Positions 31,937-39,353 of a stretch of DNA of 64,000 nucleotides are shown here, piece by piece. The notes beneath the pieces were generated by a model. That model saw nothing but the letters and a program-made list of their open reading frames with translations, was not told the DNA's origin and searched no databases. This DNA is from Streptomyces sp. SPB162. GTDB lineage: Bacteria; Actinomycetota; Actinomycetes; Streptomycetales; Streptomycetaceae. The number at the start of each line of letters is the position of its first letter. Position 1 is the stretch's first letter. The position numbers were made by a program, and so were the translations under genes. The DNA lies in assembly GCF_029504575.1 (NCBI RefSeq), contig NZ_JAQFII010000001.1:2578501-2642500 (forward strand), in the 5' to 3' direction.

Positions 31937-32203
31937 GTGGCGAACATCAAGTCCCAGATCAAGCGGAACAAGACCAACGAGAAGGCGCGCCTGCGCAACA
32001 AGGCGGTCAAGTCCTCCCTCAAGACCGCGATCCGCAAGGCCCGCGAGGCCGCGGCTTCCGGTGACGTCGAGAAGGCCACCGCCGCCAACCGCGTGGCCGC
32101 GCAGAAGCTTGACAAGGCCGTCAGCAAGGGCGTCATCCACAAGAACCAGGCCGCGAACAAGAAGTCCGCGCTGGCTCACAAGGTCGCCTCGATCAAGGCC
32201 TGA
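31937..32203 (+). CDS. rpsT: 30S ribosomal protein S20
   Basis: 88 aa with a GTG start at 31937 and GAGAAGG about 8 nt upstream. [20 protein letters not shown] is the invariant S20 start, and the protein is Lys/Arg/Ala-rich throughout, matching a three-helix bundle bound to 16S rRNA. It is divergent from lepA (208-bp gap), as in other actinobacteria. Confidence 0.98.
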   Translation: MANIKSQIKRNKTNEKARLRNKAVKSSLKTAIRKAREAAASGDVEKATAANRVAAQKLDKAVSKGVIHKNQAANKKSALAHKVASIKA

Positions 32204-32213
32204 CCGTTTGACC

Positions 32214-32229
32214 GGGGCCCCTGGGCCCC
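32214..32229 (+). terminator. Short GC stem after rpsT
   Basis: GGGGCCC-ct-GGGCCCC begins 11 nt past the rpsT stop. It is a strong but short stem without a T-run and probably helps end rpsT transcription. Confidence 0.5.
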
Positions 32230-32340
32230 ACTTCGCCGGAAACGGAACCAGCGGCCCCTCTACCGCCCGGTCCGGCAACCGAAAGACATCGCCGCCGCGC
32301 TCGGTCGTTCGCCACGCGGGTGCGGCGCACAGCTCCATCC

Positions 32341-32383
32341 GAAGGCCCCGCAGCCATCCTCACGGGACGGCAGCGGGGCCTTC
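32341..32383. terminator. 11-bp stem-loop between rpsT and membrane protein gene
   Basis: GAAGGCCCCGC ... GCGGGGCCTTC, a perfect 11-bp stem with a 21-nt loop, ending 23 nt before the ATG at 32407. It may terminate rpsT readthrough, or lie in the 5' leader of the next gene. Confidence 0.6.
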
Positions 32384-32406
32384 GGCGTTGCCATATATTT
32401 CACGGC

Positions 32407-33264
32407 ATGTCGACGCCGCCTGATCAGCCGAGCGCCTATCCGTACCCGGGTCCGCAGTCCGCCGCGCAGCCCTCGCCGGGCTTCGGGCCGCCCGTCCCGG
32501 CCCAGCAGAACCCCTACGCGCAACCGGTGCCGCAGCAGGTACCGCAACAGCCGGGTCAGCCGGGGTCCTACTACGGACCGCAGATGCCGCCGCAGATACC
32601 GCAGATGCCCCCGCCGCCGCCCGGCGGTGGTTCGGGCGCCGGGAAGGCCGTGCTGTGGGCGGCCGTCGGCGCGGTGGTCGCGTCCGCGCTCTGGGGCGGC
32701 GGGCTGCTCCTGCTCGGCGGCAAGGACGACAGCGGCGCGACCGCCGACCTCAAGGGGTACAAGGTCCAGTCCGACGTCTGCACGGCCGCCGAGGTCTCGG
32801 CCTTCAAGGGCAAGTACCCGGAGAGCGACAGCTCCCCGACGACGTACACGCTCAAGCACGACGCGCTGGACGACATGTACTGCGACATGGACCTGAAGGC
32901 GACGGGGTCGACGTACGCGGACGCGTACCTGTCCACCACCGTGCAGCTGCACAAGAAGACCGACCCGTCGGCCGAGTTCGTGGCGCGGTGGGAGAGCTAC
33001 ACGCAGCGCAAGGGCGACTACAAGGCCGAGAAGATCACCGGTTTCGGTGACGAGGCGTATCTGATCACCGAGGACACCATCAGCGGCTCATCCGGATCGC
33101 GCTCGGTGACGCTGGCCGTGCGGGACGGCTGGATGACATATCAGATGGCCTGGAGCATGTACCTGTCCTCGCTCGACAAGGACAAGAGCCCGCCGTCGGT
33201 GAGCGAGGTCACCGGGTGGGTGAAGAGCTCCACGACGGCGACGCTGGCCAAGCTGAAGAACTGA
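32407..33264 (+). CDS. Membrane-anchored extracytoplasmic protein with Pro/Gln-rich N-terminus
   Basis: 285 aa from the ATG at 32407. The first 75 residues are Pro/Gln/Tyr-rich (for example PVPQQVPQQPGQPGSYYGPQ). A single membrane helix follows (AVLWAAVGAVVASALWGGGL, about 80-102), then a soluble domain of about 180 residues with two cysteines (SDVCTAAE and MYCDMDL) likely linked outside. No enzyme motif is present. The type is common in streptomycetes. The gene stands alone and is convergent with holA. Confidence 0.75.
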   Translation: MSTPPDQPSAYPYPGPQSAAQPSPGFGPPVPAQQNPYAQPVPQQVPQQPGQPGSYYGPQMPPQIPQMPPPPPGGGSGAGKAVLWAAVGAVVASALWGGGLLLLGGKDDSGATADLKGYKVQSDVCTAAEVSAFKGKYPESDSSPTTYTLKHDALDDMYCDMDLKATGSTYADAYLSTTVQLHKKTDPSAEFVARWESYTQRKGDYKAEKITGFGDEAYLITEDTISGSSGSRSVTLAVRDGWMTYQMAWSMYLSSLDKDKSPPSVSEVTGWVKSSTTATLAKLKN

Positions 33265-33300
33265 GGGCGTCCGCAGGGGTCCGGTGGGCCGTCCGCGACG

Positions 33301-34287
33301 CTATGAGCGGGCGCGGGCGGCTCGGGCCACGGCCACGACGGCCTTCTCCAGCGCGTACGCCGGGTCCGCGCTGCCGCCCTTGACCGCGGCGTCCGCCTCG
33401 GCGACGGCGCGCAGCGCGGCGGAGACCCCGTCCCCGGTCCAGCCGCGCATCTGCTGGCGCACCCGGTCGATCTTCCACGGGGGCATGCCCAGGTCGCGGG
33501 CGAGCTGGCCGGGGTTGGCGCCGCGGGGGGCGGAGGCGAGCTTGCCGATGGCGCGCACGCCCGAGGCGAGGGCGAAGGTGATGCCGGGCAGCGGCTGGCC
33601 CACCGAGAGGGCCCAGCGCAGCCGCTCCAGCGCCTCCGCGGTCCGGCCGGTGACGGCGAAGTCGGCGACCTCGAAGCCGGTGGCCTCGGCGCGGCCGGTG
33701 TAGTAGCGGGCGACGACGGCCTCGTCGATGGTGCCCTCGACGTCGGCGACGAGCTGGGCGGCGGCGCTGGCCAGCTCGCGCAGGTCGCTGCCGATGGCGT
33801 CGACCAGCGTCTGGGTGGCCTCAGGGGTCGCGGAGCGGCCCAGGGTGCGGAATTCGCCCCGCACGAACGCCAGCCGGTCGGCCGGCTTGGTCATCTTGGG
33901 GCAGGCGACCTCGCGGGCCCCCGCCTTGCGGGCCGCGTCCAGCAGGGCTTTGCCCTTGGCGGCGCCGGCGTGCAGCAGCACGAGGGTGATCTCCTCGGCC
34001 GGCGCGTCCAGGTACGCCTTGACATCCTTGATCGTGTCCGCGCCGAGGTCCTGGGCCTCACGCACGATGACGACTTTGCGCTCGGCGAAGAGCGAGGGGC
34101 TGGTCAGCTCGGCGAGGGTGCCGGGCTGCAGCGTCCCGGGCGCGAGGTCGCGCACGTCGGTGTCGGCGTCGGCGGCGCGCGCCGCCACGATCACCTCGCG
34201 CACGGCGCGGTCGAGCAGCAGGTCCTCTTGGCCCACGGCGAGCGTGAGCGGAGCGAGCAGATCGTCTGGGGAACTCTTCCTGGCCAT
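33301..34287 (-). CDS. holA: DNA polymerase III delta subunit (clamp loader)
   Basis: 328 aa from the ATG at 34287 (MARKSSPDDLLAPLTLAVGQ). The N-terminal AAA-like fold EDLLLDRAVREVI and LFAERKVVIVREAQDLGADT, followed by QLVADVEGTIDEAVV and the C-terminal helical collar domain, match HolA. Delta opens the beta clamp in the replicative clamp loader. In streptomycetes holA lies next to comEC; here the comEC remnant is 4 kb away because four genes intervene. Confidence 0.93.
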   Translation of the reverse strand: MARKSSPDDLLAPLTLAVGQEDLLLDRAVREVIVAARAADADTDVRDLAPGTLQPGTLAELTSPSLFAERKVVIVREAQDLGADTIKDVKAYLDAPAEEITLVLLHAGAAKGKALLDAARKAGAREVACPKMTKPADRLAFVRGEFRTLGRSATPEATQTLVDAIGSDLRELASAAAQLVADVEGTIDEAVVARYYTGRAEATGFEVADFAVTGRTAEALERLRWALSVGQPLPGITFALASGVRAIGKLASAPRGANPGQLARDLGMPPWKIDRVRQQMRGWTGDGVSAALRAVAEADAAVKGGSADPAYALEKAVVAVARAARARS

Positions 34288-34344
34288 CGCGGACCAGCAT
34301 CCCACGGGGCACCGACAGTGCCGGCCATGGCGGAGAATGGTCCG

Positions 34345-34596
34345 GTGAGCGACGTACGACATGTCCTGGTGCTGCCGGACCGCGATGCCGCGGAGGAGGC
34401 CGCCGAAGCGGCCGTGGAGCGTTTCGGCCTCCCCTTCGAACCGCAGCTCGTCCGCGATGCCCTGGCGGGCGAGGACGACGCCGAGGACGCCCAGTGGCTG
34501 GTCGTGGTGGAGGACGAGGAGGGTCGGCTCGAAGGCGCCGCCCTGCACGCCCTGGCGGAGGAATTCGACGGCTGGCGCGAACAGCCCCGCACGTAG
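34345..34596 (+). CDS. Small acidic protein, function unknown
   Basis: 83 aa from the GTG at 34345, with GGAG 9 nt upstream. An in-frame ATG at 34327 would add six residues. Sequence SDVRHVLVLPDRDAAEEAAE continues as an acidic helix and ends LAEEFDGWREQPRT. It is a streptomycete-type small protein divergent from holA with a 57-bp gap. The predicted alpha/beta pattern (VLVLPD, WLVVVEDEEG) suggests a compact fold, and no role is assigned. Confidence 0.65.
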   Translation: MSDVRHVLVLPDRDAAEEAAEAAVERFGLPFEPQLVRDALAGEDDAEDAQWLVVVEDEEGRLEGAALHALAEEFDGWREQPRT

Positions 34597-34906
34597 TCGC
34601 GCCGTTGGATCCAGCCGCCCGCGCCCCAGGCACGGGGCGCCGTGGCCGAGTTGGGCGACGGGGTTCTGACGCGCGACGGGCCGTGGCCGCTCCCACCAGA
34701 ATCTGTCGAGGTCGATAGATCAGGTGATTCACTGCTTCGCATACACCATGGAACGACGATATAGACGACGGATTTCGTTGTTCTGAATCCCTTGACGCGT
34801 TCTTGGCGCGCGGGGTTTGATGCCGGGGATGAAGCGGCCGTTCCGCTTCGATTTGTCCTGGACCGGAGGCGGTAAGCCCCCTCAGCACCATCCGATCGGA
34901 CCCCGC
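34597..34906. other. Intergenic region before the APC permease
   Basis: No gene is supported in these 310 bases. The right half is AT-richer than its surroundings (about 34700-34790), consistent with promoter DNA. A hairpin GAAGCGG-ccgtt-CCGCTTC lies at 34831-34849, about 58 nt before the permease ATG, and may act in its leader. I compared it with known guanidine and amino-acid riboswitch patterns by eye and saw no match. Confidence 0.5.
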
Positions 34907-36356
34907 ATGACTGACACGCTGCGTCCTCCGCACTCCCCCATCGCGCCGCCCGTCACCCCGCCGAAGGCCCTCACCCGGTCCATCGGCGTGGTCGGCGGCA
35001 CGCTGCTGACGCTCTCCTGCCTGACGCCCGCCTCGTCGCTCTTCGTCATCGTGCCGGGCCTCTTCGGGGACCTGGGCACCGGGACGGCGCTGACGATCGT
35101 GATCGCGGCCGTCCTGTGCGTCGCGGTGGCTTTCTGCTACTCCGAGCTGGGAACCCTCATCCCGAGCGCGGGTGGCGAGTACGCCATGGTCGGGACGCTG
35201 ATCGGACGGCTGGCGGGCTGGATCGTCTTCATCCTGTCGCTGATCGTGGTGATGATCGTGCCGCCGATCATCGCGCTCGGCAACCGGCGAGTACCTCGAA
35301 CCGATCATGCACATCGACGGCCAGCTGGCGGGCGCGGGCGTCATGCTGCTCGCCACCGTCATGGGCCTGCTCGACCTGCGGGCGAACGCGTGGATCACCG
35401 GCGTCTTCCTGGTCCTGGAGGTCATCGCGGCCGGCGTGGTCGCCGTGCTCGGCTTCTCGCACTCCTCCCGCCCGGCGTCCACGCTGATCCACCCGGTCGT
35501 CGAGGCGACCGGCGGCGCCCCGGGCAGCCCGGTCACCGCGGCTCTGCACGGCGGCGCGATCATCGCGGGGCTGGCGGTCGCGCTCTTCGTGCTGCAGGGC
35601 TTCAGCACGGCGGTGTACCTGTCCGAGGAGATGGAGAACCCGCGCCGGAACGTCTCGCGGACGGTGCTGTGGACGCTGGGCATCGGCGCCGTGGTCGTCA
35701 TCGTCCCCACCATCGCGATCACGCTGGGCGCGCCCGACATGCAGACCCTGACCGAGGGCAACCTCTCGGCGATGGTGAAGGCCTGGAGCAACTCCGCGGT
35801 AGGGACGTTCGTCAGCCTGTGTATCGCGCTGGCGATCATCAACGCGGGCATCGTCATGGTCATCCAGAACTCCCGGGTGCTCTACGCCTCGGCCCGCGAC
35901 CGCGCCTGGCCGCGACCGGTCAACAAGGCGTTCTCCACCCTGAGCGGCCGGTTCGGCTCCCCGTGGGTCGCCACCCTCGCGGTCGGCGTGCCGGGCGCGG
36001 CGCTCTGCTTCGCGCCGCTGGACACCCTCACCAACGTCACCGGGGTCGCGGTGGCCGGCATGTACCTGCTGGTCGCGATCGGCGCCCTCGCCTCCCGGCG
36101 CGGCAGCCACAAGTCGCGGCCCGCGTGGCGGATGCCGCTGTGGCCGGTGATCCCGGCGGTACTGGTCCTGGTGATGGCCTACGTCCTGTACGTGCAGGAG
36201 ATCAAGGACCTCGCGATCACCGGCGGCATCGTGGCCGTCGCCTGCCTGTACTGGCTCCTCTACCTGCGGCCCCGGCAGGACACCCGCTGGGTGATCACGG
36301 TGCCGGAGGAGCAGCTCGGCCTGGACGACGAACCGGTGACGCGCACAGCCGTCTGA
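34907..36356 (+). CDS. APC-superfamily amino acid permease, frameshifted near 35282
   Basis: The ATG at 34907 opens a 12-TM transporter: LTRSIGVVGGTLLTLSCLTP (TM1 with the unwound Gly region), ELGTLIPSAGGEYAMVGTLI and IVFILSLIVVMIVPPIIALG. The frame then shifts, and TGEYLEPIMHIDGQLAGAGV continues in the next frame to 36356, with the remaining helices and IKDLAITGGIVAVACLYWLL. The fused length is about 483 aa, normal for APC carriers. The shift fits one extra A at 35282-35283 (GGCAACCGG for GGCACCGG). The substrate is unknown. Confidence 0.88.
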
Positions 36357-36366
36357 CCGCGCCGGG

Positions 36367-37647
36367 TCACGCCGGCTCCCACACTGTGGCCTCCCGGGCC
36401 GGGATCTCCTCCTGGTCCGGGAGTTCGCGTATCCGGGGCACCGGCGAGGGCAGCAGCCACAGGACGCACAGCATCCCGCCGGCGGTGGCGATCCACAGCG
36501 TGGGCCGCAGCCCGAGGGTCGTGCCGAGCACGCCGCCCGCGAGGGCGCCGAGCGGGCGGATGCCGTGGTTGAGCATGCGGAAGGCCCCGGCCACCCGGGC
36601 CCGCACACGGTCGGGGACGACGGCGCTCTGCAGCGAGCCGCTGGCTATGTCCAGCACCATCACCCCGAATCCGGAGAGGAACTCGGCGAGGAAGAGCAGG
36701 GCGAGGATCAGCGGGGTGGGTCCGCCGGCCAGCGGCACCAGGATCAGCGGGGTGGGGAAGACCGCGAAACCGAGGACGACCGCGGGGCCGATCCCGATCC
36801 GCCGTACGATCCGGCCGCTGAGCGCCGCACCGATGAGTCCGCCGACCGCGCCGGCACCGATCACCAGCCCCAGCACGCCCGCGTTCAGGCCGAGTTCTCC
36901 GACCGCGTAGAGCACGACGATGGTGTGGAAGACGAAGTTGAAGAAGTTCACGGTCGCGGCGGCGGCCAGCAGCGGGCGCAGGACGCGCGAGCGCGCGACG
37001 AACCGCAGCCCGGCGGTGAACTGCCCCTTCTCCACCTCGGCTGCGGGTGGTTCCACCGGGGAGATGCGCGCCAGGTAGCCGGCGGAGACGAGATACGAGA
37101 CGGCGTCGAGGAGAAGCGTGAGCGGCGCGGCGAGTATCTGCACCAGCAGACCTCCCACGCTCGGTCCGGCCACGAAGGAGAAGGCCCGGCTCCCGTTGAC
37201 GAGGGCGTTGCCGTCCACGTACTGGCCGGGCCGCACGAGGGAGACGAAGAGCGTGGCGTTGCAGACGTCGAAGGCGACGCCGCAGGCGCCCACGGCGAAG
37301 GCGACCGCGTAGAGGTGGGTGAGGGTCAGCGCGTCCAGGGCGTAGGCGGCGGGCAGCGAGAACATCAACGCGGCGCGGGCCAGGTCGGCCGCGATCATGA
37401 TGCGCCGCCGGTCGCCCCGCCGGTCGGACCACGCACCCGCGGGCAGCGAGAAGAGCAACGCCGGCAGCAGGCCCGCCGCCGAGAGCCAGCCCATCTGCGC
37501 CGCGTCCGCGTGCAGCACGAGGACGGCCGCGAGCGGTATCGCGAGGAACGACACCTGGTCGCCGAAGAGCGAGACGGTCTGGCCGGTCCAGTACCGGCGG
37601 AACGGGCGTTCGCGCAACAGAGCCGGCACGCGCTCGGCGACGTTCAT
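36367..37647 (-). CDS. MFS transporter, multidrug-efflux type
   Basis: 426 aa from the ATG at 37647 (MNVAERVPALLRERPFRRYW), a 12-TM major facilitator with the loop 2-3 motif GAWSDRRGDRRRIMIAADLA. The opening FRRYWTGQTVSLFGDQVSFL is typical of the MFS_3/enterobactin-exporter-like group. It starts 3 nt after the ArsR-family gene and is almost surely co-transcribed and regulated by it. The C-terminal stop is 11 bp from the convergent permease stop. Confidence 0.9.
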   Translation of the reverse strand: MNVAERVPALLRERPFRRYWTGQTVSLFGDQVSFLAIPLAAVLVLHADAAQMGWLSAAGLLPALLFSLPAGAWSDRRGDRRRIMIAADLARAALMFSLPAAYALDALTLTHLYAVAFAVGACGVAFDVCNATLFVSLVRPGQYVDGNALVNGSRAFSFVAGPSVGGLLVQILAAPLTLLLDAVSYLVSAGYLARISPVEPPAAEVEKGQFTAGLRFVARSRVLRPLLAAAATVNFFNFVFHTIVVLYAVGELGLNAGVLGLVIGAGAVGGLIGAALSGRIVRRIGIGPAVVLGFAVFPTPLILVPLAGGPTPLILALLFLAEFLSGFGVMVLDIASGSLQSAVVPDRVRARVAGAFRMLNHGIRPLGALAGGVLGTTLGLRPTLWIATAGGMLCVLWLLPSPVPRIRELPDQEEIPAREATVWEPA

Positions 37648-37649
37648 GA

Positions 37650-38273
37650 CTACTCCTCGGCGGCTTCCTGGGTGTTCTCCGGGGTGGGGCTCTCGGCGGG
37701 GGCGGCGGGCGCCCGGTCCAGAACGGCGATCCGCAGAAAGGCGACGCGCTGCGCGCCCTCGGGACGGAGCGCGGGATCCGTGTCGCGGTCCGCGAACGTC
37801 TCCAGCAGCTCGTCCACCTTCGCGCCCAGCCGGGTCAGCTCCTCGGGCGTCAGGTACAGCGAGGTGTCGCCGAACTGCTCCGCCTCCTGCCAGGCACGCG
37901 ACAGTTCCCCGCGGGTCCGCAGCGCCCTGGTCATCTTCTGGAAGTAGTTCTCGGCGACGGCGACGGTGAGCGCGTCCGCCGCCTCCGCCACCGCCGGGTC
38001 GTCCGAGTAGCCGGGCCACTCCGTGAAGCGCGCCGTGGCCCGCCACGGCTTCTGCCGGCCGTGACCGCCCTCCGCCTCCTCGACCAGCCCGAACTTGGCC
38101 AGCACCCGCAGATGGTAGGAACAGCTGGCGACGGACTCCCCCGTCAGCTCGGCGGCCCTCGTCGCGGTGAACGGGCCTTCCCTGCGGAGCAGGCCGGTGA
38201 GCCTCATCCGCGTCGGGTGGGCGTAGGCCCGCAGAGCGCGCGGGTCGGTGAGCTGTATCTGCCTCTCGGTCAT
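37650..38273 (-). CDS. ArsR-family winged-helix regulator
   Basis: 207 aa. The N-terminal wHTH DPRALRAYAHPTRMRLTGLL followed by TATRAAELTGESVASCSYHL and RVLAKFGLVEEAEG is the HTH_20/ArsR pattern. The C-terminal half (about 100-207) is helical with no Cys-rich metal site, so it probably senses something other than metals. It is the first gene of an operon with an MFS exporter and is preceded by a clear repeat operator, so autorepression is likely. Confidence 0.9.
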   Translation of the reverse strand: MTERQIQLTDPRALRAYAHPTRMRLTGLLRREGPFTATRAAELTGESVASCSYHLRVLAKFGLVEEAEGGHGRQKPWRATARFTEWPGYSDDPAVAEAADALTVAVAENYFQKMTRALRTRGELSRAWQEAEQFGDTSLYLTPEELTRLGAKVDELLETFADRDTDPALRPEGAQRVAFLRIAVLDRAPAAPAESPTPENTQEAAEE

Positions 38274-38274
38274 G

Positions 38275-38321
38275 ATGTAAAGATAGCTTTAGAAAGAAGT
38301 CTTTACAACGAAGTCTTTACA
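38275..38321 (-). promoter_or_regulatory. Repeat operator upstream of the ArsR-MFS operon
   Basis: GAAGTCTTTACA occurs twice in direct repeat (38296-38307 and 38310-38321), and TGTAAAGA, its inverted partner, lies at 38275-38282 next to the ArsR start. The A/T-rich repeats stand out from the surrounding GC-rich sequence. The last repeat overlaps the stop codon of the comEC remnant. Confidence 0.7.
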
Positions 38322-38952
38322 TAGCCCTCCCCACCAGCGTGGCCCGGAGAGCGTCCGCACGGTCCCCCGTCACGGCGATCGTCCCGTCGGTGTCCGTGCG
38401 CAGCACCCGCGCGCCCTGGGCGCGCAGCGCCGAGAGAGTGCGCGGGGCCGGGTGGCCGTAGGGGTTGTCCGCGCCGCACGAGATGAGTGCCAGGCGCGGT
38501 CTGAGCCGGGAGAGGAGGGCCGGGTCCTGGTAGGCCGAACCATGGTGCGCGACCTTCAGAACATCCACCCGGGGCAGTTCGGGCACGGTCGCCAGCAACT
38601 GCCGCTGGGCCGGCGGCTCCAGATCGCCGAGCAGGAGGAATGTCAGCCCCGCCGTACGGACGAGCAGGACGACGCTGGCGTCGTTCGGGCCGTTGTCCGG
38701 CAGGGCTCCCGGCGTCGCGGGTGGCCAGAGCAGCTGCCACTCCAGACCGCCCAGCCTGCGCCGCTCCCCCGCCGCCGCGCGGACCACCGGGATCCGCGCG
38801 GCCGCCGCCTGTCTGCGGACGAAGGCCGCCTGCTCCGACGGTTCGTCCAGCGTCGTGGTCTCGATCGCGCCGACCTGGCGGCCGCGCAGCACCCCCGCGA
38901 GTCCGTCCACGTGATCCGCGTGGTTCTGTTCTCCATATTTCGCATGTCTCAT
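38317..38952 (-). pseudogene. comEC: C-terminal remnant of comEC
   Basis: From NHADHVDGLAGVLRGRQVGA (38925) to the stop at 38317 the frame is the C-terminal metallo-beta-lactamase-like domain of the DNA-uptake channel ComEC (LLLGDLEPPAQRQLLATVP; VLKVAHHGSAYQDPALLSRL; ALISCGADNPYGHPAPRTL). About 560 or more residues (OB fold and all membrane helices) are missing. The sequence upstream of 38925 is unrelated: in-frame ATG 38952 adds MRHAKYGEQ. The expected THFHADHVDG is broken after the first His. This is where the island begins. Confidence 0.85.
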
Positions 38953-38958
38953 GAGACA
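38945..38958. repeat. 14-bp palindrome at the island's left end
   Basis: TGTCTCATGAGACA is a perfect palindrome 20 bp from the comEC break. Its right half recurs as ATGAGACAC at 39029-39037 (the first copy is 38951-38959). These may be recombinase or accessory binding sites. The surrounding 38953-39353 contains no gene I can support. Confidence 0.55.
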
Positions 38959-39176
38959 CAAGACATCCGGCCCTACGAAGGCCGCACCCGAACGTTGGGC
39001 GGCCAGCGCCGATGGGTGTACGGCCTTGATGAGACACTGCGGCATTCCGCAGCCAGTGACGTAGATCACGCATTGGCGGCTGCCTGCACGAGGGGTAGAC
39101 GCCCGATGCAGCTGATGGTCAGGCTCTCGTCCGGGGCACGACTGGTGGCGTTGTCTACTTCCGACCCGGCGGCGTA

Positions 39177-39211
39177 GGAGAGTCCGCACCGGTTACCGAT
39201 GCGGACTCTCC
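39177..39211. terminator. Stem-loop downstream of the DUF499 gene
   Basis: GGAGAGTCCGCA ... TGCGGACTCTCC, a perfect 12-bp stem with an 11-nt loop, 143 bp past the DUF499 stop. It is probably the terminator of the leftward defence operon and could also insulate it from the comEC remnant. Confidence 0.75.
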
Positions 39212-39353
39212 ACCTGTTCGCCCATTCGCTACGGCCGGCCGTGATTGGTCGGCATGATCCGTCGTGTAGCGGCGCGGGGGTTGGGACCGGAAGCCGTGCT
39301 ACCCGTCAGCCCGTCCGCCACTCAAATGGTGGATGCTGTCCCAGACCCGGCGC

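Noticed and set aside
34820..34906. Possible riboswitch ahead of the APC permease
   Set aside because: Only a simple 7-bp hairpin is seen. I found no match to guanidine, glycine or lysine riboswitch consensus by eye.
38643..39177. Small frames in the left end of the island
   Set aside because: They cross the comEC break and the palindrome, lack ribosome sites and have no recognisable domain.
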